This document shows positions 52,131-62,560 of a DNA stretch of 64,000 bases, in pieces (the first letter of the stretch is position 1; every line of letters starts with the position of its first letter). This stretch comes from Leyella stercorea. GTDB taxonomy: Bacteria > Bacteroidota > Bacteroidia > Bacteroidales > Bacteroidaceae. Under the pieces are notes generated by a model that made no database searches, was not told the DNA's origin, and saw only the letters and a list, made by a program, of their open reading frames with translations. The stretch lies in NCBI RefSeq assembly GCF_021531355.1, contig NZ_JADYTS010000003.1, positions 100,464 through 164,463 on the forward strand, given 5' to 3'. The translations under genes and the position numbers were made by a program.

Positions 52131-54119
52131 TTACGGATTGTATCGTACGAAAGCCTCCATTGCCTCGTAGCAAGCCAGTCCCAGACTGTGATAAAGCTCG
52201 GCAGTGGCGTGGTTGCGGTCTTCGGCACGCTGCCAGAACAGGCGCTCGTCGTTGCCGAGGAACGGTGCGCTCTCCATCTGCGATGAGTGCTTCAGGATGC
52301 TGTTGCGCTTTGCACGAAGCTCCTCAGGCGACATAGGCACGCACATTTCGATGTTCTCGATTTCCCACTCAGCCCATGCTCCACGATACATCCATACGCG
52401 GCAGTCGTTGATCCATTTGGCGCCAGCCTGCTTCTCAAGGTCGAGCGCAGCCAGTACGGCGTCGGTACACTTGCGGTGAGTGCCGTGCGGGTCGGCAAGG
52501 TCGCCGGCTACGTATATCTGATGAGGCTTTACCTTCTGCAGCAGTTCGCGTACTATCTCCACGTCCTTCTCGGTCATAGGCAGCTTCTCAATCTTGCCCG
52601 ACTCGTAGAAGGGAAGGTCGAGGAAGTGAACCTGCGAGAGTGGAATGCCGTTGTAGGTGCAGGCTGTGCGAGCCTCGCCTCGGCGTATGAGACCCTTAAT
52701 CTTGCGTACGGCAGCAGTGTCCATGTCCGATGCACGCTTCTCCTTGAAGAATCGCTTGATGTCGGCATACATATTCTTTATAACTTCGTCCTTGCTGTCG
52801 CAGAAAATCTGGTTGAAACCGTTGACGAAGTGCATGAAGCGTGTCACCTCCTCGTCGCCCACAGCGATGTTGCCCGATGTCTCGTATGCGATATGGATGT
52901 CGTGGTTCTGCTGAACGAGTCGGCGTATTGTGCCACCCATAGAGATAACGTCGTCGTCGGGGTGGGGCGAGAACACTATCACGCGCTTCTGAGCAGGCAT
53001 GGCACGCTCCGGACGGTTGGTGTCGTCGGCGTTAGGCTTGCCGCCAGGCCATCCAGTGATGGTGTGCTGCAGGTCGTTGAAAATCTTGATGTTGCAGTTG
53101 TAAGCCGAGCCGAAGCGTGCCAGCAGGTCAGACAGTCCGTTCTCGTTGTAGTCCTTGTTGGTGAGCTTCAGGATAGGTTTGCCCAGAAGCTGGCAGAGCC
53201 AAACCACAGCGGCGCGTATAGTCTTGTCGTTCCACTCGCAGTTGGTGACGAGCCATGGGTGGATGATACGTGTCAGTTTGCTGGCAGCAGCGAGGTCGCA
53301 GATGAGCTTGGCGTCGTTGTGTGTCTGTACGAATGTAGCAGGAATGGCGTCGGTAATCTCGCCCTCGATAATCTTCTGTACGATGTCGGCCTTCTCCTCG
53401 CCCCATGCTGTGAGGAACAGCTTGTGGGCAGAGAGCAGTGTGCTGATGCCCATGGTGATAGAGCACGGCGGAACCTGCTCAAGAGTGCCGAAGCTGTTGG
53501 TCATCTCGTCGCGCGACATCTGGTCGATCAGAATCAGGCGGCTTGCAGAAGAAATGTGCGAGCCAGGCTCGTTACAGGCGATGTTGCCCATACGGCCTAT
53601 GCCGAGCATGGCAATGTCGATGCCTCCCTCAGCAGCGATGAGCTGTTCGTAGGTGCGGCAGTGCTCATATACGTCGTCCTGGGCAATGTATCCGTCGGGA
53701 GTGTGTATGTTCTCTTCCTTGATGTCGATGTGGTCGAGCAGACGCTCGCGCAACTGTCCGATGGCGCTGTGCTTGCTGTCGGCGTTGAGTGGGAAGTATT
53801 CGTAGGCGTTGAACACCACTACATTGTCAAAACTCAGTCCTTCCTCCTTGTGGCGGCGTGCCAGTTCCTGGTAGATAGGAGTGAGCGACAGACCAGTGCC
53901 GAGAGCCAGCACACACTTCTTGCCGGCTTGCTTCGAGCGCTTTATTTCCTTCTCTACGGCATCGGCTATTACCTTGGCACCCTCCTCTATCTTCGGGTAT
54001 ATGTCGGTAAAGATTTTCTCGCAACGTGTCATTTCCGAACGTTCAACTGCCGTACGAGGGCGGTAGTACTGCTCGGGTACTTTGTTAAGTACAATCTGTG
54101 AGCTTAAATGAAGATTCAT
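52131..54119 (-). CDS. NagB-like domain fused to PIG-L/LmbE deacetylase
   Basis: A 662-aa two-domain protein. Residues about 30-290 resemble glucosamine-6-phosphate deaminase (LALGTGLSLTPIYQELARRH). Residues about 375-620 form a PIG-L deacetylase with VIVFSPHPDDDVISMGGTIR (HPDDD 386-390) and DPHGTHRKC. In the NagB part, positions matching E. coli Asp72, Asp141 and His143 are Tyr106, Met177 and Asn179; only Glu184 (E. coli Glu148) is kept. The first domain may therefore be a sugar-phosphate sensor rather than a deaminase. Its upstream neighbour is a GH92 gene 34 nt away. Confidence 0.9.
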   Translation of the reverse strand: MNLHLSSQIVLNKVPEQYYRPRTAVERSEMTRCEKIFTDIYPKIEEGAKVIADAVEKEIKRSKQAGKKCVLALGTGLSLTPIYQELARRHKEEGLSFDNVVVFNAYEYFPLNADSKHSAIGQLRERLLDHIDIKEENIHTPDGYIAQDDVYEHCRTYEQLIAAEGGIDIAMLGIGRMGNIACNEPGSHISSASRLILIDQMSRDEMTNSFGTLEQVPPCSITMGISTLLSAHKLFLTAWGEEKADIVQKIIEGEITDAIPATFVQTHNDAKLICDLAAASKLTRIIHPWLVTNCEWNDKTIRAAVVWLCQLLGKPILKLTNKDYNENGLSDLLARFGSAYNCNIKIFNDLQHTITGWPGGKPNADDTNRPERAMPAQKRVIVFSPHPDDDVISMGGTIRRLVQQNHDIHIAYETSGNIAVGDEEVTRFMHFVNGFNQIFCDSKDEVIKNMYADIKRFFKEKRASDMDTAAVRKIKGLIRRGEARTACTYNGIPLSQVHFLDLPFYESGKIEKLPMTEKDVEIVRELLQKVKPHQIYVAGDLADPHGTHRKCTDAVLAALDLEKQAGAKWINDCRVWMYRGAWAEWEIENIEMCVPMSPEELRAKRNSILKHSSQMESAPFLGNDERLFWQRAEDRNHATAELYHSLGLACYEAMEAFVRYNP

Positions 54120-54153
54120 AACAGTAGAAATTAGATTTATGATTGCTTTTTTG

Positions 54154-56328
54154 TTACGGACGGTTCACGCTCTTTGTGCCCCACTTCGAGGGCTTTGCGC
54201 CCATGGTGAGTTCGAGCGTTCCGCCACGTGTTATGTCCTTGAAGTCGATATACGACTTGTAGTATCTGCGTCCGTTGAGGCGTGCCGACTGCACATATAT
54301 GTTGCGGTCGGAGTTGTTGCGTGCAACGACGGTGAATGTCTTGCCACCGCCTACATCGACCTTTGCCTTGCTGAACAGCGGCGAGCCGATGATGTAGCGT
54401 CCGCCTACGGGGTCAACCTGATACAGACCCAATGCCGACGTGATGTACCATGCCGACATCTGACCCACGTCCTCGTTGCCCGAGAGTCCGTCGGGCTGGT
54501 CGTGATACATCTCGGTGAGCATCTTGCGCAGTAGCGGAGCAGCCTTGTCGGGTCGTCCGGCGTAGTTGTACATATATATCACGTGGTGTGACGGCTCGTT
54601 GCCGTGGGCATACTGTCCGGTCATGCCCGACATGTCGGGCGAGGCGTTGGCTCCGGCGTCGCCCTCAGCGATGAACAGCGAGTCGAGCTTGCTCATGAAC
54701 TTGCTGTCCGAACCGAACAGCTTGATGAGTCCGTGCACGTCGTGCGGCACGAGGAATGTGTACTGCCAGGCGTTGCCTTCGGTGTAGTCGTTGGCGCGGT
54801 GCTCGGCGTTGAAGGGGTCGAACAGCGTGCGGAACTTGCCGTCGGTGCCTATAGCGCGCATAAATCCCGTAGCGGGGTCGAAGTATTTGGCGTACGATCG
54901 TGAGCGGTTGTAGAAGTACTGGCGGTCGGCTTCTTTGCCCAGCATGGCAGCTATCTTGGCTGTAGCGTCGTCGGCAATGCAGTATTCCAGCGCATTGGCA
55001 ACGGTCTCGTTGGTGGGCACCTTGTCCCAGGGTATATAGCCGTACTTCTTCAGAATGTCAAGGCTGCGTATGTCGGTGCTCTGTGTCGTCTTGAGAGCCT
55101 CGAACACTTCCTTCTCGTGTCCCTTGGCAAATCCCTTCAGCGTGAGGTCGGCAAGCACGATGGCTCCAGGATTGCCTATCATACAGTCGGTCTCATTGCC
55201 CATCAGATGCCATACGGGCAGACGGCCCTGCTGGCGGTAGATGTTGAGGAATGTCTGCACGAAGTCGCGCTGCATGTCGGGGAATAGGAACGACATGAGT
55301 GGGTGGGCGGCACGGTAGGTGTCCCACAGCGAGAGGGTGGTGTAGTTGGTGAAGTCGCCACGATGCACCTTGCCGTCGGCACCGCGATACTGTCCGTCGA
55401 AGTCGTTGAATGTCATGCACGAGGTCATGAGGTGATACATGGCAGTGTAGAATATACGGCGACGGGTGTTGTCCTTGGTGTCTATCTGTATGCGAGAGAG
55501 TTGGGTGTTCCACTCGTCGTCCACCTTGCTTACCACAGCGTCGAAGTCCCATCCGGGCATCTCGAATTGCATGTTGGCTTTGGCTTTGTCAGGCTCGACG
55601 GGCGATAGCGACACCTTTACAATCAGTGGTGTGTCGAGGCTGTTGAACGACAGCAGTGCACGGTACATCGAATCGGAACGCTCCACGTATACGGGGCGTG
55701 AAAATTCCATTGCGAAATATATACGGCGGTCCTTAGCCCAACCCGTAGAGCGGCGATAGCCTATGAGTCGTGTGGGCGACTCCTGCGACAGCATACAGTC
55801 GGTAGGAGTGTCCCATCCTATGCACTGCGACAGGTCGAGTGCCAACTGCTGCTTGGCTCCCTTGCCGAATGTATAGCGGTGCATGGCGCAGCGCTTGGTG
55901 GCTGTCAGCTCTACGAGCACGTCGGGGTCGGTGAGTCGCAGCGAGTAGTAGCCGGGATGCATGCGCTCGTTGTCGTGGGTGAAGAAAGTGGAGCGCTGGT
56001 CGGGATTGCTTATGGGCAGCAGGGCTATGTCGCCCAGGCAGCCTATGCCCGTACCCGATAGGTGCATGTGGCCGAAGCCTATAATCTCGTTGTCGCTATA
56101 GTGATAGCCCGAAGTCCAGTCCCATCCGCGCAGTGGCTCTGTTGGACCTACGATGACGAGTCCGAAGGGAGCGTTGGCACCCATCACGGTATGGCCGTGG
56201 CCACCCGTACCAATATATTGGTTGACATATTGCGTGAGATTATCGTTGGCAGCACTTGTATTTTGTATTGTAATACTGAACAATACTGCCACCAATGCTG
56301 CAATTCGTAGTAGATGTTTTATATTCAT
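54154..56328 (-). CDS. GH92-family alpha-mannosidase, secreted
   Basis: GH92 enzymes are calcium-dependent inverting exo-alpha-mannosidases that trim N-glycans or yeast mannan. The 724-aa product has a signal peptide ending TSAA. The N-terminal beta-sandwich opens TGGHGHTVMGANAPFGLVIV and holds GFGHMHLSGTG. The (alpha/alpha)6 catalytic domain has PVWHLMGNETDCMIGNPG, and a later segment reads SGNEDVGQMSAWYITSALGL with the acidic catalytic region. The linkage preference cannot be told. A TAAATTTG box on the minus strand (56349-56356) is a likely promoter. Confidence 0.94.
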   Translation of the reverse strand: MNIKHLLRIAALVAVLFSITIQNTSAANDNLTQYVNQYIGTGGHGHTVMGANAPFGLVIVGPTEPLRGWDWTSGYHYSDNEIIGFGHMHLSGTGIGCLGDIALLPISNPDQRSTFFTHDNERMHPGYYSLRLTDPDVLVELTATKRCAMHRYTFGKGAKQQLALDLSQCIGWDTPTDCMLSQESPTRLIGYRRSTGWAKDRRIYFAMEFSRPVYVERSDSMYRALLSFNSLDTPLIVKVSLSPVEPDKAKANMQFEMPGWDFDAVVSKVDDEWNTQLSRIQIDTKDNTRRRIFYTAMYHLMTSCMTFNDFDGQYRGADGKVHRGDFTNYTTLSLWDTYRAAHPLMSFLFPDMQRDFVQTFLNIYRQQGRLPVWHLMGNETDCMIGNPGAIVLADLTLKGFAKGHEKEVFEALKTTQSTDIRSLDILKKYGYIPWDKVPTNETVANALEYCIADDATAKIAAMLGKEADRQYFYNRSRSYAKYFDPATGFMRAIGTDGKFRTLFDPFNAEHRANDYTEGNAWQYTFLVPHDVHGLIKLFGSDSKFMSKLDSLFIAEGDAGANASPDMSGMTGQYAHGNEPSHHVIYMYNYAGRPDKAAPLLRKMLTEMYHDQPDGLSGNEDVGQMSAWYITSALGLYQVDPVGGRYIIGSPLFSKAKVDVGGGKTFTVVARNNSDRNIYVQSARLNGRRYYKSYIDFKDITRGGTLELTMGAKPSKWGTKSVNRP

Positions 56329-56527
56329 AGCGTGGTAATTAGTAACTGCAAATTTACGGTTTTTACTTATGTATTTGCATTCGTGATGTAAAATTTTTCT
56401 GTTAAAAAAAACAAGTTATGTGCAAATGTTGCTAAATGTAAAACATAATGACAAGTTATTGACGATTAGATAAGCAATAAGAATGTACTTTTGTAGTGTA
56501 ATAAAAATAACACGCATACATATTTAT

Positions 56528-57709
56528 ATGTCTACAAAATACAACTTCGACAAAATCATCGACCGCCACGGCACGGGTGCTTTGGCTGTTGACGTACTCA
56601 ACGAACGCTACGGCCGACCTGACCTTACGCCGATGTGGGTGGCAGACATGAACTTCGAGACTCCTGAGTTTATCACCGACGCACTGCGCCGCCGTCTCGA
56701 CCACTCGCTCTACGGATACACCGATATGCCTGCCGACTTCTGGCCTACGGTGACAAAATGGATTGCCGACCATCATCAGTGGAATGTCGACAGCGGATGG
56801 ATGCGATTCATTCCGGGCATCGTCAAGGGCATAGGCTTCGTTGTCAACGTGTTCTGCAAGCCCGACGAGAAGGTAATCATCCAGCCGCCGGTATACCATC
56901 CGTTCCGCCTCACTCCGCTGGGCAACAAGCGCCAGGTGGTGATGAATCCGCTCATCATGAATGAGGACGGATCGTACTCGATGGACTTCGAGGGTCTTGC
57001 CAAGGTGGCTGACGAGAAGTGCCGCGTGCTGATACTCGCCAATCCTCACAATCCGGCTGGCATCGTGTGGGATGTGGACACCCTCAGCCGCCTTGCCGAC
57101 TTCTGCTGGGAGCGCGGCATCATTGTCATCTCGGACGAGATACATTGCGACATGGCTCACAAGGGATTCAAGCACCATCCGTTTGCGTCGGTTTCGGAGC
57201 GTGCAGCCCAGTGCAGCATCACATTCGGAGCACCGTCGAAGACATTCAACATTGCCGGTATAGTCAGCTCTTACTGTGTTGTGCCCAACGAGGAGTTGCG
57301 CCGCCCGTTCTTCGAGTGGCTCGACGCCAACGAACTCAGCGAGCCTACCATCTTCTCGCCCATTGCCACTATTGCAGCATTCCAGAATGGTGAGGAGTGG
57401 CGCCAGCAGATGCTGGAGTATGTTGAGGCCAACATCGACTTCGTGGACAACTTCCTCAAGACACGCATTCCGCAGATAAAGGCGCTGCGTCCGCAAGCCT
57501 CGTTCCTCATCTGGCTCAACTGTCGCGACCTCAATCTCGACCACGACGCGCTCAACCGTCTCTTTGTTGACGGCGCACGTCTGGCTCTCAACGACGGCGA
57601 GATGTTTGGCGAGGAGGGTCGCGGATTCATGCGTATGAACATTGCGTCGCCCCGCGCCGTGCTGCAGGACGCCATGGAGCGTCTGGAGCAGGCTGTGAAG
57701 GCATTGTGA
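56528..57709 (+). CDS. MalY/PatB-family PLP-dependent C-S lyase or aminotransferase
   Basis: The 393-aa product (MSTKYNFDKIIDRHGTGALA) is a fold-type I PLP enzyme. It has PMWVADMNFETPEFITDAL, ANPHNPAGIVWDVDTL, ISDEIHCDMAHKGFKHHPFA and the Schiff-base region FGAPSKTFNIAG. PatB/MalY enzymes act as cystathionine beta-lyases. The frame extends to 56483, but homology favours 56528. murF follows after 29 nt, so they are probably co-transcribed. Confidence 0.92.
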   Translation: MSTKYNFDKIIDRHGTGALAVDVLNERYGRPDLTPMWVADMNFETPEFITDALRRRLDHSLYGYTDMPADFWPTVTKWIADHHQWNVDSGWMRFIPGIVKGIGFVVNVFCKPDEKVIIQPPVYHPFRLTPLGNKRQVVMNPLIMNEDGSYSMDFEGLAKVADEKCRVLILANPHNPAGIVWDVDTLSRLADFCWERGIIVISDEIHCDMAHKGFKHHPFASVSERAAQCSITFGAPSKTFNIAGIVSSYCVVPNEELRRPFFEWLDANELSEPTIFSPIATIAAFQNGEEWRQQMLEYVEANIDFVDNFLKTRIPQIKALRPQASFLIWLNCRDLNLDHDALNRLFVDGARLALNDGEMFGEEGRGFMRMNIASPRAVLQDAMERLEQAVKAL

Positions 57710-57738
57710 TATTTACGATAACAAAACAAGGAATGATT

Positions 57739-59109
<1,371 letters not shown>

Positions 59110-59116
59110 ATGCGTA

Positions 59117-59169
59117 AAGACCTTCTTTGTTTTCCAAAAGGACTACTTTTGAAAAACAAAGAAGGTCTT
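59117..59169 (+). terminator. Long hairpin terminator after murF
   Basis: AAGACCTTCTTTGTTTT (59117-59133) pairs with AAAACAAAGAAGGTCTT. Inside, CAAAAG pairs with CTTTTG. It shares CCTTCTTTGT-TTCCAAA with the palindrome at 35941-35974. Confidence 0.85.
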
Positions 59170-59174
59170 ATTGC

Positions 59175-59378
59175 GAGGGTGTATCAAAATAGGAGTTAAC
59201 GGAAGTTTGGGCTTCGCCCGAAGTTAACGGAAGTTCTTGCTAAGGCAAGCGGCAAAGCCGAGCGAGCGGACATATGTATAAATTGCTGAAAATAAAGCAT
59301 TTGTCCGTTAACTTCCATCCATCGTAGATGGATTAACTTCTTCTTAACTTCCTCTAACTACTATTTTGACACACTCTC
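59175..59378. mobile_element. Palindromic intergenic element, copy C (inverted, longer)
   Basis: Reads as the reverse of copies A and B, with ends GAGGGTGTATCAAAAT and ATTTTGACACACTCTC. It is 204 bp because of an extra stretch near 59234-59265 (GGCAAGCGGCAAAGCCGAG), itself partly palindromic. It ends 10 nt before the sulfatase stop codon. Confidence 0.85.
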
Positions 59379-59388
59379 GATAGGATTT

Positions 59389-61074
59389 TTAGAATTCGTC
59401 AACCTTCTGCGCCTTGCGATAAGCGTCGAGTTCCTTCTGCAGCTGCTTGGTTATCTTCTCATAACCGGGCTTGCCATAGAGGTTGTTGAGCTCGTGCGGG
59501 TCGTTCTGCAGGTCGTACAGCTCGTTGTAGTTCACCTCGTTGTCCTTCGGTTCGAAGTAGCCAATGCTGATGAGCGACTTGAGTGTAGCGTTCTCTGCGG
59601 TACCCTCCATACCCTGATACTTGTTCTCAGGCACTGCGTCGAGTCCTCCCTTGCCATAGAAGTGGATGAGCTTGTAGCGGTCGGTGCGTACACCGTCGTG
59701 CTTGCGCACCATGTGGTAGGTAGGATAGTCGTAATAGTGGTAGTAGATGCTTGAGCGCCATTGCTTCTGGGCATCGCCGTTGTCGAAGATGGGGAGAAGC
59801 GAACGGCCTACCATTTCCTGCGGCTTCTTCACGCCGGCGAGTTCGAGGAACGTCGGAGCATAGTCGATGTTCTGCACCAACTTGTGGCAGACGCTGCCCG
59901 GCTTGGTATGTCCAGGATAGCTGATGATGAGCGGTGTGCGCAGCGACTCCTCGTACATGAATCGCTTGTCAAACCATCCGTGCTCGCCCATGTAGAATCC
60001 CTGGTCGGAGGTGTAGACGATGATGGTGTTGTCGGTGAGTCCGTTCTTGTCAAGATAGTCGAGCACACGGCCCACGCTCTCGTCAACACTTGCAATTACC
60101 GACATGTAGTCGCGAATGTAAGCCTGATACTTCCAGTTGTCGAGATCCTTGCCCTTGAGGTTGGCTTCGAGCAGTTTGCGGTTGCGTGGGAAGTAGTAGC
60201 ATCCCCAAGCCGAGCGCTGTGCCGGAGTCATACGGTTGATTTCGCCCATGAGAGCGTTGTAAGAGTCCTTGCTGTCCTCGTTGTTCATGTCGAGCATCTC
60301 GGGCACCTTGAAGTCCTGCTCCCAGCGCATGTGCTTCGTGACGCTCATCTTCTGGGTGCGCACAGCCTCGCCGCGTGTGGCGTAGTCGTCGTAGAATGTC
60401 TCTGGCATAGGGAACTCCACGTTGTCGTACTTTCCGAGGTTCTTGATGTTGGCCTGCCAGTTGCGGTGCGGAGCCTTGTGGTGCAGCATGAGGCAGAAAG
60501 GCTTCGACTTGTCGCGATGGTCCATAAAGTCGATGGCATGGTCGGTAGAGAGGTCGGTGCTGTAGCCTTCCTCAACGATGTATTTGCCGTCGGGGGTGTC
60601 GGTGCCACGATACTGCGGGTTCCAGTACTGGCCCTGGTCGTTGTAGATATGGTAATAGTCGAATCCCTTAGGGTCGCATCCCATATGCCACTTGCCGATG
60701 ATGGCAGTCTGATAGCCGGCATCCTGCAGCAGTTCGGTGAAGAAAGTGCGCGATGTGTCAATGCCCTCGCCCAGCTGGCGCTGTCCGTTCTGATGGCTGT
60801 AAAGTCCGGTCATCAAGCATGCACGCGACGGAGTTGACAGCGAGTTCTCAACGAATGCCTTGTCAAAACGCATTCCGCGCTCGGCTATACGGTCGATGTT
60901 GGGCGTAGGTGCGAGCTTGCCAATGGCGTGTCCATAGGCCGAGATGCACTGGAAGGCATGGTCGTCGCACATGATGTACACAATGTTGGGGCGTTGTGCT
61001 GCAGCCTTCTTCTGTGCCTGCATTGTGGCTGCGAGGCACGAAAGGGCTGCTACTGAAATAATGGATTTGTTCAT
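59389..61074 (-). CDS. Secreted S1-family sulfatase (Ser type), GlcNAc-6-sulfatase-like
   Basis: The 561-aa product has a signal peptide and RPNIVYIMCDDHAFQCISAY with the metal-binding Asp pair. The formylglycine signature is SLSTPSRACLMTGLYSHQNG (candidate Ser80), followed by IIGKWHMGCDPKGFD, HHKAPHRNWQ and YTSDQGFYMGEHGWFDKRFM. The last two resemble, from memory, Bacteroides S1_11 N-acetylglucosamine-6-sulfatases. It lies downstream of a fucose-type permease, which fits host glycans. A maturase is not in view. Confidence 0.9.
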   Translation of the reverse strand: MNKSIISVAALSCLAATMQAQKKAAAQRPNIVYIMCDDHAFQCISAYGHAIGKLAPTPNIDRIAERGMRFDKAFVENSLSTPSRACLMTGLYSHQNGQRQLGEGIDTSRTFFTELLQDAGYQTAIIGKWHMGCDPKGFDYYHIYNDQGQYWNPQYRGTDTPDGKYIVEEGYSTDLSTDHAIDFMDHRDKSKPFCLMLHHKAPHRNWQANIKNLGKYDNVEFPMPETFYDDYATRGEAVRTQKMSVTKHMRWEQDFKVPEMLDMNNEDSKDSYNALMGEINRMTPAQRSAWGCYYFPRNRKLLEANLKGKDLDNWKYQAYIRDYMSVIASVDESVGRVLDYLDKNGLTDNTIIVYTSDQGFYMGEHGWFDKRFMYEESLRTPLIISYPGHTKPGSVCHKLVQNIDYAPTFLELAGVKKPQEMVGRSLLPIFDNGDAQKQWRSSIYYHYYDYPTYHMVRKHDGVRTDRYKLIHFYGKGGLDAVPENKYQGMEGTAENATLKSLISIGYFEPKDNEVNYNELYDLQNDPHELNNLYGKPGYEKITKQLQKELDAYRKAQKVDEF

Positions 61075-61113
61075 CAGAATGAATTATTTGTTATTTATAA
61101 TGTTATATTTTAG

Positions 61114-61233
61114 TTGAGAATTGAAAGTTGAGAATTGAGAGTTATGATTAGCTTGATAGCTGTTCTTTTGCTACAATCTATCAATTGTACAACATATCAT
61201 AACTTTCAACTCTCAATTCTCAATTCTCAATTC
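61114..61233. repeat. Heptad inverted-arm element (TTGAGAG type)
   Basis: Left arm TTGAGAA, TTGAAAG, TTGAGAA, TTGAGAG, TTATGATTA (61114-61150), a core of about 45 nt, then the inverted ATCATAA, CTTTCAA, CTCTCAA and TTCTCAA units to 61231. The right end touches the permease stop codon at 61234. Confidence 0.85.
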
Positions 61234-62544
61234 TTAGAGTTTTCCCTTGCTACGCATGTACGTGCGCTGTCCGTATATGGCTATCACCACGAAGCAGATG
61301 AACGGCAGGATGAACGAAACGTTGACGGCTGGCATGCCGAAGAGTTCGCCCTTGTCGATAATCGAAGCCTGGAGCGGGGGCAGCACGCTACCTCCGAGGA
61401 TTGCCATGATGAGGCCGGCAGCACCAAACTTGGCGTCGTCGCCCAGCCCGGTAAGCGCAATGCCGTAGATGGTGGGGAACATGAGCGACATACAGGCACT
61501 CACGCCGACGAGGCAGTAGAGACCGTATATGTTCTGCAGGGTGATGACTCCCACTACCAGTGCGCCACCGGCGACGGCAAGAAGCATAAGCAGCTGTCCG
61601 GTGTTGACGTAGCGCAGGAGGAAGGTGCAGATGAATCGTGAGCAGCAGAATATCACCATTGCGATGATGTTGTACTGCTGCGACATAACCTCGGCAGCCT
61701 GTTCGCCCATTCCCTCAGCCATGAGTACGCGTGTACCATACTGGATGATGAAGGTCCAGCACATAATCTGCACGCCTACATAGAAGAACTGGGCTATGAC
61801 GCCCTCGCGATAGTGTGGCATGGTGAAGATACGGCGCAGTGTGGGCAGGAAGTTTATCTGCTTGTTCTTGTCGCCATTCTTAGGCATAGGCCAGAACAGG
61901 ATGAGGGCGAACATGGCAATGATTACGAGTCCGATGGTGAGGTATGGACCTATGAGCACCGAAAGGTCGTACTCCTTCACTGCCTCAAACTCGTCGGGCG
62001 ACAGATTGGCGCGCGTTGCGGTGTCGAGCGGATTGAGCTTGGCCTGGATGAAGTTCATAGCTACGTACATGCCCAGCAGCGAACCCATCGGATTGAACGA
62101 CTGTGCCAGGTTGAGTCGGCGGGTGGCTGTTTCTTCAGTTCCCATCGACAGGATGTAGGGATTGCTCGATGTCTCAAGAAACGAGAGTCCGCACGTGAGT
62201 ATGAAGTAGGCGGCGAGGAACGGATAGTACTCGCCCGTCATCTTGGCGGGATAGAACAGGAAAGCGCCCAGAGCGTAGAGTCCCAGACCTACGAGCACGC
62301 CAGCCTTGTAGCTGAATCGGCGTATGAACATGGCTGCGGGGAACGCCATGGCGAAGTAGCCGCCATAGAATGCCACCTGCACCATTGCGCCGTCGGTGGC
62401 CGACATGCGGAATATCTTGGAGAATGCCTTGACCATTGGGTTGGTGATATCATTGGCAAAGCCCCACAGTGCGAAGCACGATGTTATGAGCACAAAGGGC
62501 ACGACGTAGCTCACGCCGTCCTTTGATAGGATAGATTGTTTCAT
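61234..62544 (-). CDS. fucP: L-fucose:H+ symporter family permease
   Basis: An MFS permease of the FucP type in the inner membrane. The 436-aa product has 12 predicted helices. It shows the N-terminal VLITSCFALWGFANDITNPM, with the FALWGFANDxxxP pattern that holds the proton-coupling Asp, and LSFLETSSNPYILSMGTEET. Related permeases carry other sugars, but the kinase next to it supports a 6-deoxysugar. It is 16 nt downstream of that kinase gene. Confidence 0.9.
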   Translation of the reverse strand: MKQSILSKDGVSYVVPFVLITSCFALWGFANDITNPMVKAFSKIFRMSATDGAMVQVAFYGGYFAMAFPAAMFIRRFSYKAGVLVGLGLYALGAFLFYPAKMTGEYYPFLAAYFILTCGLSFLETSSNPYILSMGTEETATRRLNLAQSFNPMGSLLGMYVAMNFIQAKLNPLDTATRANLSPDEFEAVKEYDLSVLIGPYLTIGLVIIAMFALILFWPMPKNGDKNKQINFLPTLRRIFTMPHYREGVIAQFFYVGVQIMCWTFIIQYGTRVLMAEGMGEQAAEVMSQQYNIIAMVIFCCSRFICTFLLRYVNTGQLLMLLAVAGGALVVGVITLQNIYGLYCLVGVSACMSLMFPTIYGIALTGLGDDAKFGAAGLIMAILGGSVLPPLQASIIDKGELFGMPAVNVSFILPFICFVVIAIYGQRTYMRSKGKL

Positions 62545-62560
62545 TAGATAGGTGGTTGTT

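Noticed and set aside
52287..54101. A 604-codon plus-strand frame opposite the NagB-like/PIG-L gene
   Set aside because: The minus-strand protein has clear domains; the antisense product has none.
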